Shown one piece after another: positions 9,001 through 16,668 of a DNA stretch of 38,195 bases (position 1 is the stretch's first letter; each line of letters opens with the position of its first letter). Source of the stretch: Anthropogastromicrobium sp963652495 (GTDB lineage Bacteria; Bacillota; Clostridia; Lachnospirales; Lachnospiraceae); contig CAVJTU010000022.1 of the NCBI GenBank assembly GCA_963652495.1, positions 1-38,195 of the forward strand. Direction: 5' to 3'. The translations under genes were made by a program, and so were the position numbers. The notes beneath the pieces were generated by a model that saw only the letters and a list, made by a program, of their open reading frames with translations, did no database searches and was not told the DNA's origin.

Positions 9001-9270
9001 ATGAGAAAGTTTGTTACATCTATCGCAGTAATCGCTATGGCAGCAGCAATGATGACTGGATGCGGAAGCAAGTCTGACAAGAAGGAGACTACAGCTTCTA
9101 CAAAGGCTGAGGTTCAGACCGAAGCTAAGACTGAGAAGGAGACCGAGAAGGCAACTGAGGCTAAGAAGACTGAGGCTAAGACTGAGGAAGCATCTTCCGA
9201 GGAAGCTTCCAGCGAGGCTGACACTGAGGCAGCATCTTCTGAGGAAGCAAGCTCCAGCGCAGCTGAGTAA
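9001..9270 (+). CDS. Small disordered lipoprotein
   Basis: An 89-aa lipoprotein. A signal sequence (MRKFVTSIAVIAMAAAMMTGC) ends in a lipobox with the lipid-accepting cysteine at residue 21. The mature part, 68 residues after that cysteine, consists almost only of Ala, Glu, Lys, Ser, Thr and Asp, with no aromatic residue and one Val, so it should be unstructured. It looks like the lipid anchor and spacer of a solute-binding protein without the folded domain, but there is no frameshift or decayed downstream frame, and the gene has its own strong promoter, AGGAGG site and terminator. It is therefore probably an intact, well-expressed gene. Function unknown. Confidence 0.85.
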   Translation: MRKFVTSIAVIAMAAAMMTGCGSKSDKKETTASTKAEVQTEAKTEKETEKATEAKKTEAKTEEASSEEASSEADTEAASSEEASSSAAE

Positions 9271-9314
9271 TCTTTACGGCAATACGCGAAAGAGAAAACA
9301 AAAATTATAGAGAA

Positions 9315-9348
9315 GGCAGTTTCGGGTTCGCCCGGAACTGTCTTTTTT
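9315..9348 (+). terminator. Strong intrinsic terminator with TTCG loop
   Basis: GGCAGTTTCGGG (9315-9326) pairs with CCCGGAACTGTC (9331-9342) across a TTCG tetraloop. This gives twelve pairs including two G-U wobbles, followed by six T at 9343-9348. It terminates the lipoprotein transcript. Confidence 0.93.
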
Positions 9349-9617
9349 GCGCAAATTGAATTAAAATGATTGATGCTTTCGGCAGAATGTGGTATGGTTT
9401 ACTCAGTGTGCGTGTTGTTTGAAGTTCGCACTCATATGACGTTTGTTCACAAAAACAAAATGTGCTGTGGCATTTAACGGAATCAAGCAAGCCCCTTATT
9501 TCGATTGTGAAAAGCAATAAGCAGTGGGTGGGGATTTGCTCGTATCGGGAGGCGGAGAAGCGGATTGCAAATATCCGCTTTGACAAATAAGAATAAAAAG
9601 AGAGGAAAAGATGAGAC
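9349..9617 (+). other. Spacer with an ORF-like remnant
   Basis: No complete gene is visible. One frame, 9423-9590, is open for 55 codons after a stop and ends with protein-like sequence (KSNKQWVGICSYREAEKRI), but it has no ATG and no ribosome site. It could be the 3' remnant of a lost gene or chance. No clear promoter for the GH51 gene was found; a TTGACA-like hexamer at 9580-9585 has no -10 at the right distance. Confidence 0.3.
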
Positions 9618-12104
9618 ATGCAGACATTTCAGATTCACACAAGGGAAAAAAGAGAAGCAACCGGCGATCTTTTTGGTATATTTTTTGAGGATATCAACCA
9701 TGCGGCAGACGGAGGACTTTATGCAGAAATGATCCAGAACCGCGCATTTGAATTTGACCCGATCGACAACAAGCAGTATCATGCACTTTATGCATGGGAG
9801 AAATGCTGCCTGAATACAGAAGAAGCAGCTGCCCAGGCGGATTCAGAAGCTGTCTTACTGGAAATCCTTACAGACAGTCCATATACACAGAAAAATCCGC
9901 ATTATCTTCGTATCACTGCGAAGGCTCCATACGCTGGTGTAGAAAATACCGGTTTTAACAGCGGCATTGCACTTGAGGGCGGTGAGACATATCATTTTTC
10001 TTGCTATTTGCGAAAAGTAGGCGAGCCGATGACGGTGAAGGTTTGTCTGATGAAAAAGGCCGGAAAAAATGAAAACGATGAGACCGTCGGCATGGATAGA
10101 GTCGATGGAAATGATAGAAAAGACAAAGAATATAGCAAAGAATATGCGTCATGTAACCTTACAGCAGATTCGTCAGAGTGGAAAAAGTACACTGCTGATC
10201 TTGTGATTCCAGAGGGTGAGAATTGCACCGATGCGCGTCTGGCGCTTGTATGCATGACACCCGGCAGTGTAGAGGCAGATTTTGTCTCGCTATTTCCGGC
10301 GCATACCTATAAAAATCGTCCAAACGGTTTGCGTAAGGATCTCTGCGAGATGCTGGAAGCGATGCATCCGAAGTTTATCCGTTTTCCGGGCGGCTGTCTG
10401 GTACACGATGGACAGCTTGATCCGAATGCGAGAGATTCAATGTATCGATGGAAGAATACCATCGGCCCGGTTGAGGAGCGTCCGGCAAGACGAAACAACT
10501 GGGGCTACAATCAGACGCTTGGTCTGGGCTACTTTGAGTATTTCCAGCTGGCAGAGGATATCGGCGCAGAGCCGCTTCCTGTGCTTCCGGCAGCATACGA
10601 TCCGCACCACCAAAGAAAGGTGCCGTTTGATGAGCTGGGCCCATGGATTGACGATGCACTTGATCTGATTGAGTTTGCAAACGGAGATGAGACGACTGTT
10701 TGGGGAAAGAAGCGTGCCGAGATGGGTCATCCAAAGCCATTTGGTTTGAAATATCTGGCAATCGGAAATGAAGAAGTCGGAGAGGGATTTACCGAGCGTT
10801 ATCCATATTTCCACAAGGCGATACGTGAAAAGTATCCTGAAATAAAGCTGATTGGTTCTGCCAGTCCGTTTGCCGCAGGCGGCGAATATGAGCGAGGCTG
10901 GGCGAGTGCGCGTGAATGCGGATGTGACCTGATCGATGAGCATTATTATATGAATACCGACTGGATGATCGCAAATGTAGACCGCTATGACAATTTTTCG
11001 GCAGAAGATCCGAAAGTATTTCTTGGTGAGTATGCTTCCTGGGGCAATCAATGGCAAAATGGTCTGGCAGAGGCAGCTTTTATGACAGGTCTTGAGAAAA
11101 ACGTCCATGCAGTAGGTTTGGCATGCTATGCGCCGATGTTTGCCAATGTGGATTATGTAAATTGGCGTCCGGACATGATCTGGTTTGATAATCATCAGGT
11201 TTACGGTTCTGTCAATTACTATGTTCAGAGCATGTTCATGCGTCATCAGGGAACGCATCGCCTGGATTTTACCGTTTTTGAGCCGGACGCAGAAAAGGCA
11301 CTTCGTATTCAGAAAGAGGAAGCGATCCGCGCAGGTGCAAAGACGATCAGCGGCCCTGTTCGCGTACTTGTAAACGAAGGACAGGGTGTATTCTTTGATG
11401 TAACTGTGCAGAATACAAAAACAGGAAAGCTGCACCGCCTCACAGACTGCGTATGCGGTGAGGACTTGGAGAAACGTCTCGTTTCCTATGAGAATGCAGT
11501 AGAAGCAGGTGTGATTCCGTCAGACTGGACTGATTATACACTCACAATGAAGGCAAAAGAGACAGCAGGACGCAAAGGCTTTGTAGTCTACATCGGTGAG
11601 CTGCATGACAACATGCTGTGGACGCTTGGAGGCTGGCAGAACCTTGATATCAGTCTGGAACACTTTAAATACGGAAAGGGCGCCTGCTTAAGCGAGGCAA
11701 TGTTTGCAGCAGAAAAAGATCACGAGTATGAATTGAAGCTTATCGTGAGCGGACGCACCATGAAGGCATATGTCGATGGCGTGGAATATCTTGATACGAT
11801 TGACAAGGTGCCGGCAGCACAGCCGCTGTATGTATCGGCAGCGTTTGACGAGCAGACTGGTGATGTGATTGTAAAGTCAGTTAATATCACGGGCAAGGAA
11901 TGCGGGGCTGTGATTGCGCTCGACGGCATAAGCGGCGCACATCATGTGCAGATAGAGAAGATGGCAGCATCGCCATCCGATGAAAATACAATGGAGGAGA
12001 AGAAAAAGGTCGTGCCGGTTACGGCAGAGGAAAGAATTGCAGGCGGCACATTTACGCGCACGTTTGAACCGTATTCGCTGACCATTCTTCGCATTCATCC
12101 ATAA
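9618..12104 (+). CDS. Alpha-L-arabinofuranosidase, GH51
   Basis: An 828-aa enzyme that releases terminal alpha-L-arabinofuranosyl residues from arabinan or arabinoxylan oligosaccharides. The N-terminus has the GH51 signature (GDLFGIFFEDINHAADGGLYAEMIQNRAFE), followed by a carbohydrate-binding-like beta region to about 230 and the catalytic barrel from about 235. The acid/base is E385 in IGNEE and the nucleophile is E471 in FLGEYASWGNQ. Residues of about 620-770 look like a jelly-roll or LamG-type insert within the C-terminal beta domain (DYTLTMKAKETAGRKGFVVY). There is no signal peptide, so it acts in the cytosol on imported oligosaccharides. The ATG at 9618 is chosen over an out-of-frame ATG at 9611; AGAGGA lies upstream. 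The ABC-F gene starts 27 bp after the stop. The exact substrate is unknown. Confidence 0.95.
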   Translation: MQTFQIHTREKREATGDLFGIFFEDINHAADGGLYAEMIQNRAFEFDPIDNKQYHALYAWEKCCLNTEEAAAQADSEAVLLEILTDSPYTQKNPHYLRITAKAPYAGVENTGFNSGIALEGGETYHFSCYLRKVGEPMTVKVCLMKKAGKNENDETVGMDRVDGNDRKDKEYSKEYASCNLTADSSEWKKYTADLVIPEGENCTDARLALVCMTPGSVEADFVSLFPAHTYKNRPNGLRKDLCEMLEAMHPKFIRFPGGCLVHDGQLDPNARDSMYRWKNTIGPVEERPARRNNWGYNQTLGLGYFEYFQLAEDIGAEPLPVLPAAYDPHHQRKVPFDELGPWIDDALDLIEFANGDETTVWGKKRAEMGHPKPFGLKYLAIGNEEVGEGFTERYPYFHKAIREKYPEIKLIGSASPFAAGGEYERGWASARECGCDLIDEHYYMNTDWMIANVDRYDNFSAEDPKVFLGEYASWGNQWQNGLAEAAFMTGLEKNVHAVGLACYAPMFANVDYVNWRPDMIWFDNHQVYGSVNYYVQSMFMRHQGTHRLDFTVFEPDAEKALRIQKEEAIRAGAKTISGPVRVLVNEGQGVFFDVTVQNTKTGKLHRLTDCVCGEDLEKRLVSYENAVEAGVIPSDWTDYTLTMKAKETAGRKGFVVYIGELHDNMLWTLGGWQNLDISLEHFKYGKGACLSEAMFAAEKDHEYELKLIVSGRTMKAYVDGVEYLDTIDKVPAAQPLYVSAAFDEQTGDVIVKSVNITGKECGAVIALDGISGAHHVQIEKMAASPSDENTMEEKKKVVPVTAEERIAGGTFTRTFEPYSLTILRIHP

Positions 12105-12131
12105 GAAAGGTTTTTAGAAAAAGGTTTTTTC

Positions 12132-14150
12132 ATGTTATATATGATCAATCACGGTGCGGTGTCCTATGGGGCAAACGACATCTTAACCAATATCAATTTT
12201 GAAATCAATGCAGGGCAGAAGATTGCCGTAGTCGGACGAAACGGCTGTGGAAAGACTACGCTGCTGAAGCTGATCGAGGGCGAGGTTGCCCTCGAAAAGC
12301 GAGACAGCGATGAGGACATTTATATTGCAAAGAGCGGCAATCCTGTCATCGGTTATTTAAAGCAGATTGCTTTTGCGGACGAGAGCATTTCCATGGAGAC
12401 TGAGGTGCGAAAAGTATTTGAGCCGTACCGCGAAAAGCAGCACGAGCTTGAAAAACAGCGCCAGATTATGGAAGCGGATCCGTCTGAGTTAAATATCCAT
12501 ATCTACACGCAGATGCAGGAACAATTTACGGACATGGGCGGTTATTATTACGAGAAAGAGTATGAAACGATGCTTCGCAAATTCGGTTTCACGGAGGCTG
12601 ATAAAAAGAAGCCGCTTCGCGAATTTTCCGGCGGACAGCAGACAAAGCTTGGCTTTATCAAGATGCTTTTGTCAAAGCCGGATATATTGCTTCTCGATGA
12701 GCCGACGAACCACCTTGATATCGAGACGATTGAGTGGCTTGAGAGTTATTTAAAAGCATATAGTCGCGCGGTTGTCATTGTTTCCCATGACCGACTGTTC
12801 CTTGACCGTATCGTAGACACGGTTTATGAGATTGAGTACGGAATCTCGCACCGCTACAGCGGAAATTATACGTCTTTTGTTGAGCAGAAAAAGGCAGCAT
12901 GGGACAAGCAGGAGAAGGATTATCAGGCGCAGCAAAAGGAAATCGCCCGTCTGATGGAGATTGTCGAAAAGTTTAAAAACAAGCCGACAAAGGTGGCGAT
13001 GACGCGCTCAAAATTAAAGCAGATCGAGCATATGGAAAAGATTGCACCGCCGCAGCGATATGATTTAAAGGCATTCCATGCAAATTTCCAGCCAGAAGTG
13101 GAAACAGGAAAGGAAGTCTTTACTGCGAGAAATCTTCAGATTGGTTACGATCACGTACTCTCTGAGGTAAATCTGACACTTGAGAGAGGACAAAAGCTTG
13201 GTATTGTCGGTGGAAACGGGCTTGGAAAGTCTACGTTTTTAAAGACAATGATGGGGATGGTTCAGCCGCTTGGAGGCGAGTATCAGTACGGGATTCGCGT
13301 GCAAATCGGCTATTTTGACCAGCAGATGGCGCATTATACAAGCGATGCCACTGTCATGGATGATTATTGGGCGGAGTATCCGAACCTGACGCAGACAGAG
13401 GTGCGAAATGCGCTTGGCGCATTCCTGTTTTCCGGTGAGGATGTGTTTAAGCAGGTCAGCATGCTTTCCGGAGGCGAGCGCGTGCGCCTGGCGCTTTGTA
13501 AGATTTTAAAGAAAAAGCCGAATCTTTTAATCCTCGATGAGCCGACGAACCATATGGACATCGTGGGAAAGGAAGCACTTGAGCAGATGTTAAAGGGCTA
13601 TCAGGGAACGCTTGTATTTGTTTCCCATGACCGTTATTTTGTCCGTCAGGTGGCTGATAAGATTTTAAGCTTTGACGGCGGAAAGACGACATATTATCCA
13701 TTTGGCTACGAGCAGTACGAGGAGGCAACGGTTGATCAGGAGGATCTGGTATCTTTTCATTCGGCAGGCGGCAAGTATGCGGCTGTTTCTCCGGCGGCAA
13801 AGCTTGCCATTGAACAGGAGAAGAAGGAGACATCTTCGGCAGAAAAGAAGCCGCTCTATGCAAACCCCGGCAAGGAACGATCCCGTCTGTCAGCGAAGGT
13901 CAAAAAGGCTGAGGCGGCAGTCGAGGTCTGCGAGGAGGCACTTTCCAAGCTGCAGGATGAGTTAAATGATCCGGCGATTGCAGCTAGCTACAGCAAGCTG
14001 CAGGAGGCACAGAAGAAGGTCGATGCCAAAGAGGAAGAGCTAAATGGATTGATGGAGGTATGGGAGCAGGCCAGTGCCGAACTCGATGCCTTTGAAGAAT
14101 CTTTAAAAGGCCAAACAAATGTAACGATTCAGAATTTCATTCACAGATAA
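12132..14150 (+). CDS. ABC-F family ATP-binding protein
   Basis: A 672-aa soluble protein with two ABC ATPase domains in tandem and no membrane segment, typical of ABC-F ribosome-associated factors (YdiF/Uup/YfmR-like). The first domain has Walker A GRNGCGKTT, signature FSGGQ and Walker B ILLLDEPTNHLDIE. A charged inter-domain linker follows (about 240-320). The second domain has GGNGLGKST, LSGGE and LLILDEPTNHMDI. The C-terminus (about 580-660) is an Ala/Glu/Lys-rich coiled coil, as in Uup. Members bind the ribosomal E site and relieve stalled translation; some confer resistance to ribosome-targeting antibiotics, but nothing here specifically indicates resistance. The upstream AAAGG sequence is present twice close together. 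It is probably co-transcribed with the GH51 gene. Confidence 0.93.
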   Translation: MLYMINHGAVSYGANDILTNINFEINAGQKIAVVGRNGCGKTTLLKLIEGEVALEKRDSDEDIYIAKSGNPVIGYLKQIAFADESISMETEVRKVFEPYREKQHELEKQRQIMEADPSELNIHIYTQMQEQFTDMGGYYYEKEYETMLRKFGFTEADKKKPLREFSGGQQTKLGFIKMLLSKPDILLLDEPTNHLDIETIEWLESYLKAYSRAVVIVSHDRLFLDRIVDTVYEIEYGISHRYSGNYTSFVEQKKAAWDKQEKDYQAQQKEIARLMEIVEKFKNKPTKVAMTRSKLKQIEHMEKIAPPQRYDLKAFHANFQPEVETGKEVFTARNLQIGYDHVLSEVNLTLERGQKLGIVGGNGLGKSTFLKTMMGMVQPLGGEYQYGIRVQIGYFDQQMAHYTSDATVMDDYWAEYPNLTQTEVRNALGAFLFSGEDVFKQVSMLSGGERVRLALCKILKKKPNLLILDEPTNHMDIVGKEALEQMLKGYQGTLVFVSHDRYFVRQVADKILSFDGGKTTYYPFGYEQYEEATVDQEDLVSFHSAGGKYAAVSPAAKLAIEQEKKETSSAEKKPLYANPGKERSRLSAKVKKAEAAVEVCEEALSKLQDELNDPAIAASYSKLQEAQKKVDAKEEELNGLMEVWEQASAELDAFEESLKGQTNVTIQNFIHR

Positions 14151-14254
14151 AAAAGAAATGGTACATTTTGAGTAATATAAACTTTCTGTTCGGGCAACAT
14201 TAGAGAAAATGATTTGAGTTTCCGCAAAATCTACTCGGAAAATAAATAATTTGT

Positions 14255-14283
14255 TTGCAATTTGTTAAAAACTTTGCTATTAT
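14255..14283 (+). promoter_or_regulatory. Promoter of the Nramp-like gene
   Basis: -35 TTGCAA at 14255-14260, a 17-bp spacer and -10 TATTAT at 14278-14283. The -10 lies inside the left arm of a 13-bp inverted repeat (14274-14286 and 14312-14324), so access to the promoter could depend on a protein bound to that dyad. The predicted leader is about 135 nt. Confidence 0.65.
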
Positions 14284-14324
14284 ACTTTGGGCGGTTGATA
14301 GGAGGACACAGAGTATAATAGCAA
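14274..14324. repeat. Perfect 13-bp inverted repeat over the promoter
   Basis: TTGCTATTATACT (14274-14286) and its exact reverse complement (14312-14324) are separated by 25 bp. Two further inner pairs are possible after one G-T wobble. The left arm contains the predicted -10 box, so the symmetry is more likely a DNA operator than an RNA hairpin if that promoter is right. If transcription starts further upstream, it would fold as a leader hairpin. Confidence 0.7.
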
Positions 14325-14425
14325 GATTTAATGAGAATGACTCATATCTGCTCTTGAAAAGTGTTTATACTTGATTCCGCAGGAAAATTCTGGAAATATA
14401 TTTGACTAATGTGGGAGGTAGTTAT

Positions 14426-15685
14426 ATGTCAAACTCATCAGAAAAATCAACGTGGAAATCTAAGATGAGGGCTTTAGGCCCGGGAATCCTGATGGCATCC
14501 GCTGCTGTCGGTGGTTCGCATATCGTTTCGTCAACTCAGGCAGGAGCTATTTACGGTTGGCAGATGGCTATATTGATCATCCTGATCAATGTATTTAAGT
14601 ATCCTTTTTTCCGATTTGGTTCTCAGTATACGATGGAGAACAACAAAAGCCTTATCGAGGGATATGCCGAAAAGGGTAAAGGCTGGCTTGTAGTTTTCTT
14701 TGTATTAAATGTCTTTTCCGCGCTGGTAAACACCGCAGGTGTGGGCATCCTCTGTGCTGCGATTCTCTTTAACGTTGCGCCGAATGGTTTCGGACTTTCA
14801 CTTTCACAGCTTACTACGATTATTATTGTCATTATCTGGGCTATGCTTTTGATCGGCGGCTACAGATTCATTGATTCTCTGTCAAAGTGGGTTATGACAG
14901 CCCTCACAGTTGCTACAACCTTAGCTGTTGTAATTGCGTTGTTCAGACACCGTGAGTATGCACCGAATTTTGAGGCTCCTACACCTTGGAGACTGGCTGC
15001 ACTTCCATTCATTGTTTCACTGATGGGCTGGATGCCTTGTCCAATCGAGATTTCGGCGATCAACTCAATGTGGCAGGTTGAGAAAAGAAAACAGGTTAGC
15101 GATATGTCTCTTCAGGATGCACTGTTTGATTTCAATGTGGGTTATGTCGGAACCGCAATTTTGGCTGTTATCTTCTGTGCCCTCGGTACGCTGATCCAGT
15201 TTGGTTCAGGTGAGGAGGTTTTGAGTGCATCTGCCCAATATATTGCGCAGTTTATCAATATGTATGCGTCAGTATTCGGTGACTGGTCAAGAATGCTTAT
15301 TACATTCATCGCATTTCTTTGCATTTTCGGTACGGTGCTTACTGTTATCGATGGTTATTCCCGTGCAAATAATGAGGCACTGCGTCTGCTCTTAGATAAG
15401 GAAAATTTGGGAAAGTATTCTTTGGCTGTCTGGACAACTGTCACATCAGCCATTGGTCTGATTATTGTTTATCTTTTCTCAGGAAATGTAGCAACTATGC
15501 TGCGATTTGCTATGATCGCTTCCTTCATTACAACACCTGTTTTTGCCTTTTTAAATTACAAGCTTGTAAATACGAAGGAGCATAAGATTGAGCCATGGCT
15601 CAAGAAGTTGTCCATTGTTGGACTTGTTTATCTTTTTGGCTTTGCAATATTTTTTATTGTAGCTTGGCTGACAGGCAATGCCTGA
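14426..15685 (+). CDS. Nramp-family-like transporter lacking the DPGN motif
   Basis: A 419-aa integral membrane protein with about eleven hydrophobic helices and clear Nramp (COG1914) architecture. The N-terminus GPGILMASAAVGGSHIVSS aligns with the first Nramp helix, but the metal-binding DPGN motif is absent; the corresponding stretch reads VGGSH. The sixth-helix motif is GWMPCPIEISAINSMW instead of the usual MPHN type. Classical members carry Mn2+ or Fe2+ using D and N of DPGN and the Met of helix 6; with these changed, the substrate may be a different cation or non-metal solute. The start is ATG 14426, with GGGAGG upstream; an extension to 14402 lacks a ribosome site. It appears to be a single-gene unit with its own promoter. 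Confidence 0.88.
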   Translation: MSNSSEKSTWKSKMRALGPGILMASAAVGGSHIVSSTQAGAIYGWQMAILIILINVFKYPFFRFGSQYTMENNKSLIEGYAEKGKGWLVVFFVLNVFSALVNTAGVGILCAAILFNVAPNGFGLSLSQLTTIIIVIIWAMLLIGGYRFIDSLSKWVMTALTVATTLAVVIALFRHREYAPNFEAPTPWRLAALPFIVSLMGWMPCPIEISAINSMWQVEKRKQVSDMSLQDALFDFNVGYVGTAILAVIFCALGTLIQFGSGEEVLSASAQYIAQFINMYASVFGDWSRMLITFIAFLCIFGTVLTVIDGYSRANNEALRLLLDKENLGKYSLAVWTTVTSAIGLIIVYLFSGNVATMLRFAMIASFITTPVFAFLNYKLVNTKEHKIEPWLKKLSIVGLVYLFGFAIFFIVAWLTGNA

Positions 15686-15702
15686 TAAATCAGCTCCCAT
15701 CC

Positions 15703-15726
15703 CCCCCTTTCTTGAGGAAAATGGGG
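15703..15726 (+). terminator. Weak terminator-like hairpin after the Nramp-like gene
   Basis: A run of seven C followed by TTTC faces GGAAAATGGGG across TTGA, with four T after it. The stem has bulges and the T-run is short, so this is a modest candidate for ending the transporter transcript. Confidence 0.4.
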
Positions 15727-15741
15727 TTTTGTAAATAAGAA

Positions 15742-15771
15742 TTGACAAAAGCATTGCTTTCGCCATATAAT
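15742..15771 (+). promoter_or_regulatory. Sigma-A promoter upstream of trmO
   Basis: -35 TTGACA (15742-15747), an 18-bp spacer and -10 TATAAT (15766-15771): both boxes are perfect. The transcript would start near 15778, directly at the hairpin of 15779-15808. Confidence 0.85.
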
Positions 15772-15778
15772 AAAGTAG

Positions 15779-15808
15779 GCTGTCGTTTTCTGCGGCAGCT
15801 TATTTTTT
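15779..15808 (+). terminator. Terminator-like hairpin at the start of the trmO transcript
   Basis: GCTGTCG (15779-15785) pairs with CGGCAGC (15793-15799) with one G-U wobble, followed by TTA and six T. It sits right behind the promoter at 15742-15771 and about 70 bp before the trmO start. It may terminate read-through from the transporter, protect the 5' end, or limit trmO-operon expression. Confidence 0.6.
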
Positions 15809-15878
15809 CTGAAAAGAATGTAAAGGCACCAAATATAGTTGCGAAACAAACAGGATGGCAGATATAGAGGGGAAAAAC

Positions 15879-16571
15879 ATGGAAATTATAGCAAGAATAC
15901 AGACTGATTTTCCTACGAAATTCGGGATTCCCAGACAGAGCGGACTTGTGGAGTCCTTAAAGGGAGTCATTACATTTGAGCCGAAGTACCGTAATCCTCA
16001 GGGTGTGTACGGATTGGACGGATATAGCTATATCTGGCTTTTGTGGTCATTCAGTGAGAATCACAGACAAGGATGGTCGGCTACCGTAAAGCCGCCGCGG
16101 TTAGGCGGCAACAAGAGGATGGGTGTCTTTGCAACAAGATCTCCGTTTCGTCCGAATGATATCGGTCTTTCCTGTGTAAAGCTAGAGCGGGTTGTCCTCG
16201 ATGAAAAGAAAGGGCCGATGCTCTATGTGGCAGGTGTTGATCTGATGGATCAGACACCAATCTATGATATCAAACCTTATATTCCATTCACGGACAGTCA
16301 CCCGGATGCACTTGGCGGCTTCTCTGATGCAGTGCGGGATTATGCACTCGAAGTCGAGTTTCCGGCGCATCTTCTGGCGCATTTTCCAGAAAAGAAGAGG
16401 GAGGCTGTGATTTACGTGCTGCAGCAGGATCCGCGTCCTGCCTATCAGCGCGATGAGACGCGCCGTTACGGCGTTGATTTCGCCGGATTTGACGTTCGTT
16501 TCCACGTGAAGGGGAATGTGCTTACTGTATGCGAGCTGGAGGAGCGCGCAAGCGGTATGATTTTTCGTTGA
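15879..16571 (+). CDS. trmO: tRNA m6t6A37 methyltransferase TrmO
   Basis: A 230-aa TrmO (YaeB/TsaA) enzyme, close to the size of the 235-aa E. coli protein. It methylates N6-threonylcarbamoyladenosine at position 37 of ACY-reading tRNA-Thr using S-adenosylmethionine. Family sequence is clear: FPTKFGIPRQSGLV near the start, GYSYIWLLWSF, the conserved RMGVFATRSPFRPNDIGLS, DLMDQTPIYDIKPYIP, and DPRPAYQ with RRYGVDFAGFDV near the end. The ATG at 15879 is preferred because GAGGGG lies 6 nt upstream; the ATG at 15855 has no ribosome site. It is the first gene of a long same-strand run. The fit to the family is excellent; enzymatic activity is inferred. Confidence 0.93.
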   Translation: MEIIARIQTDFPTKFGIPRQSGLVESLKGVITFEPKYRNPQGVYGLDGYSYIWLLWSFSENHRQGWSATVKPPRLGGNKRMGVFATRSPFRPNDIGLSCVKLERVVLDEKKGPMLYVAGVDLMDQTPIYDIKPYIPFTDSHPDALGGFSDAVRDYALEVEFPAHLLAHFPEKKREAVIYVLQQDPRPAYQRDETRRYGVDFAGFDVRFHVKGNVLTVCELEERASGMIFR

Positions 16572-16668
16572 GCAGACAGCTTTGAATATATTTCTGTATA
16601 AGAAAAGCAAACACAGCGTAAGACGAAGACGACAGCAAAAGTAAAAAACAATGGAGTTGAAAAGTATT

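Noticed and set aside
9001..9270. Pseudogene of a solute-binding protein
   Set aside because: The frame ends cleanly with a proper terminator and there is no decayed domain sequence after it.
10437..11435. 332-codon open frame on the minus strand
   Set aside because: It lies wholly opposite the GH51 gene, encodes a Cys/Arg/His-rich sequence with no family features and has no ribosome site.
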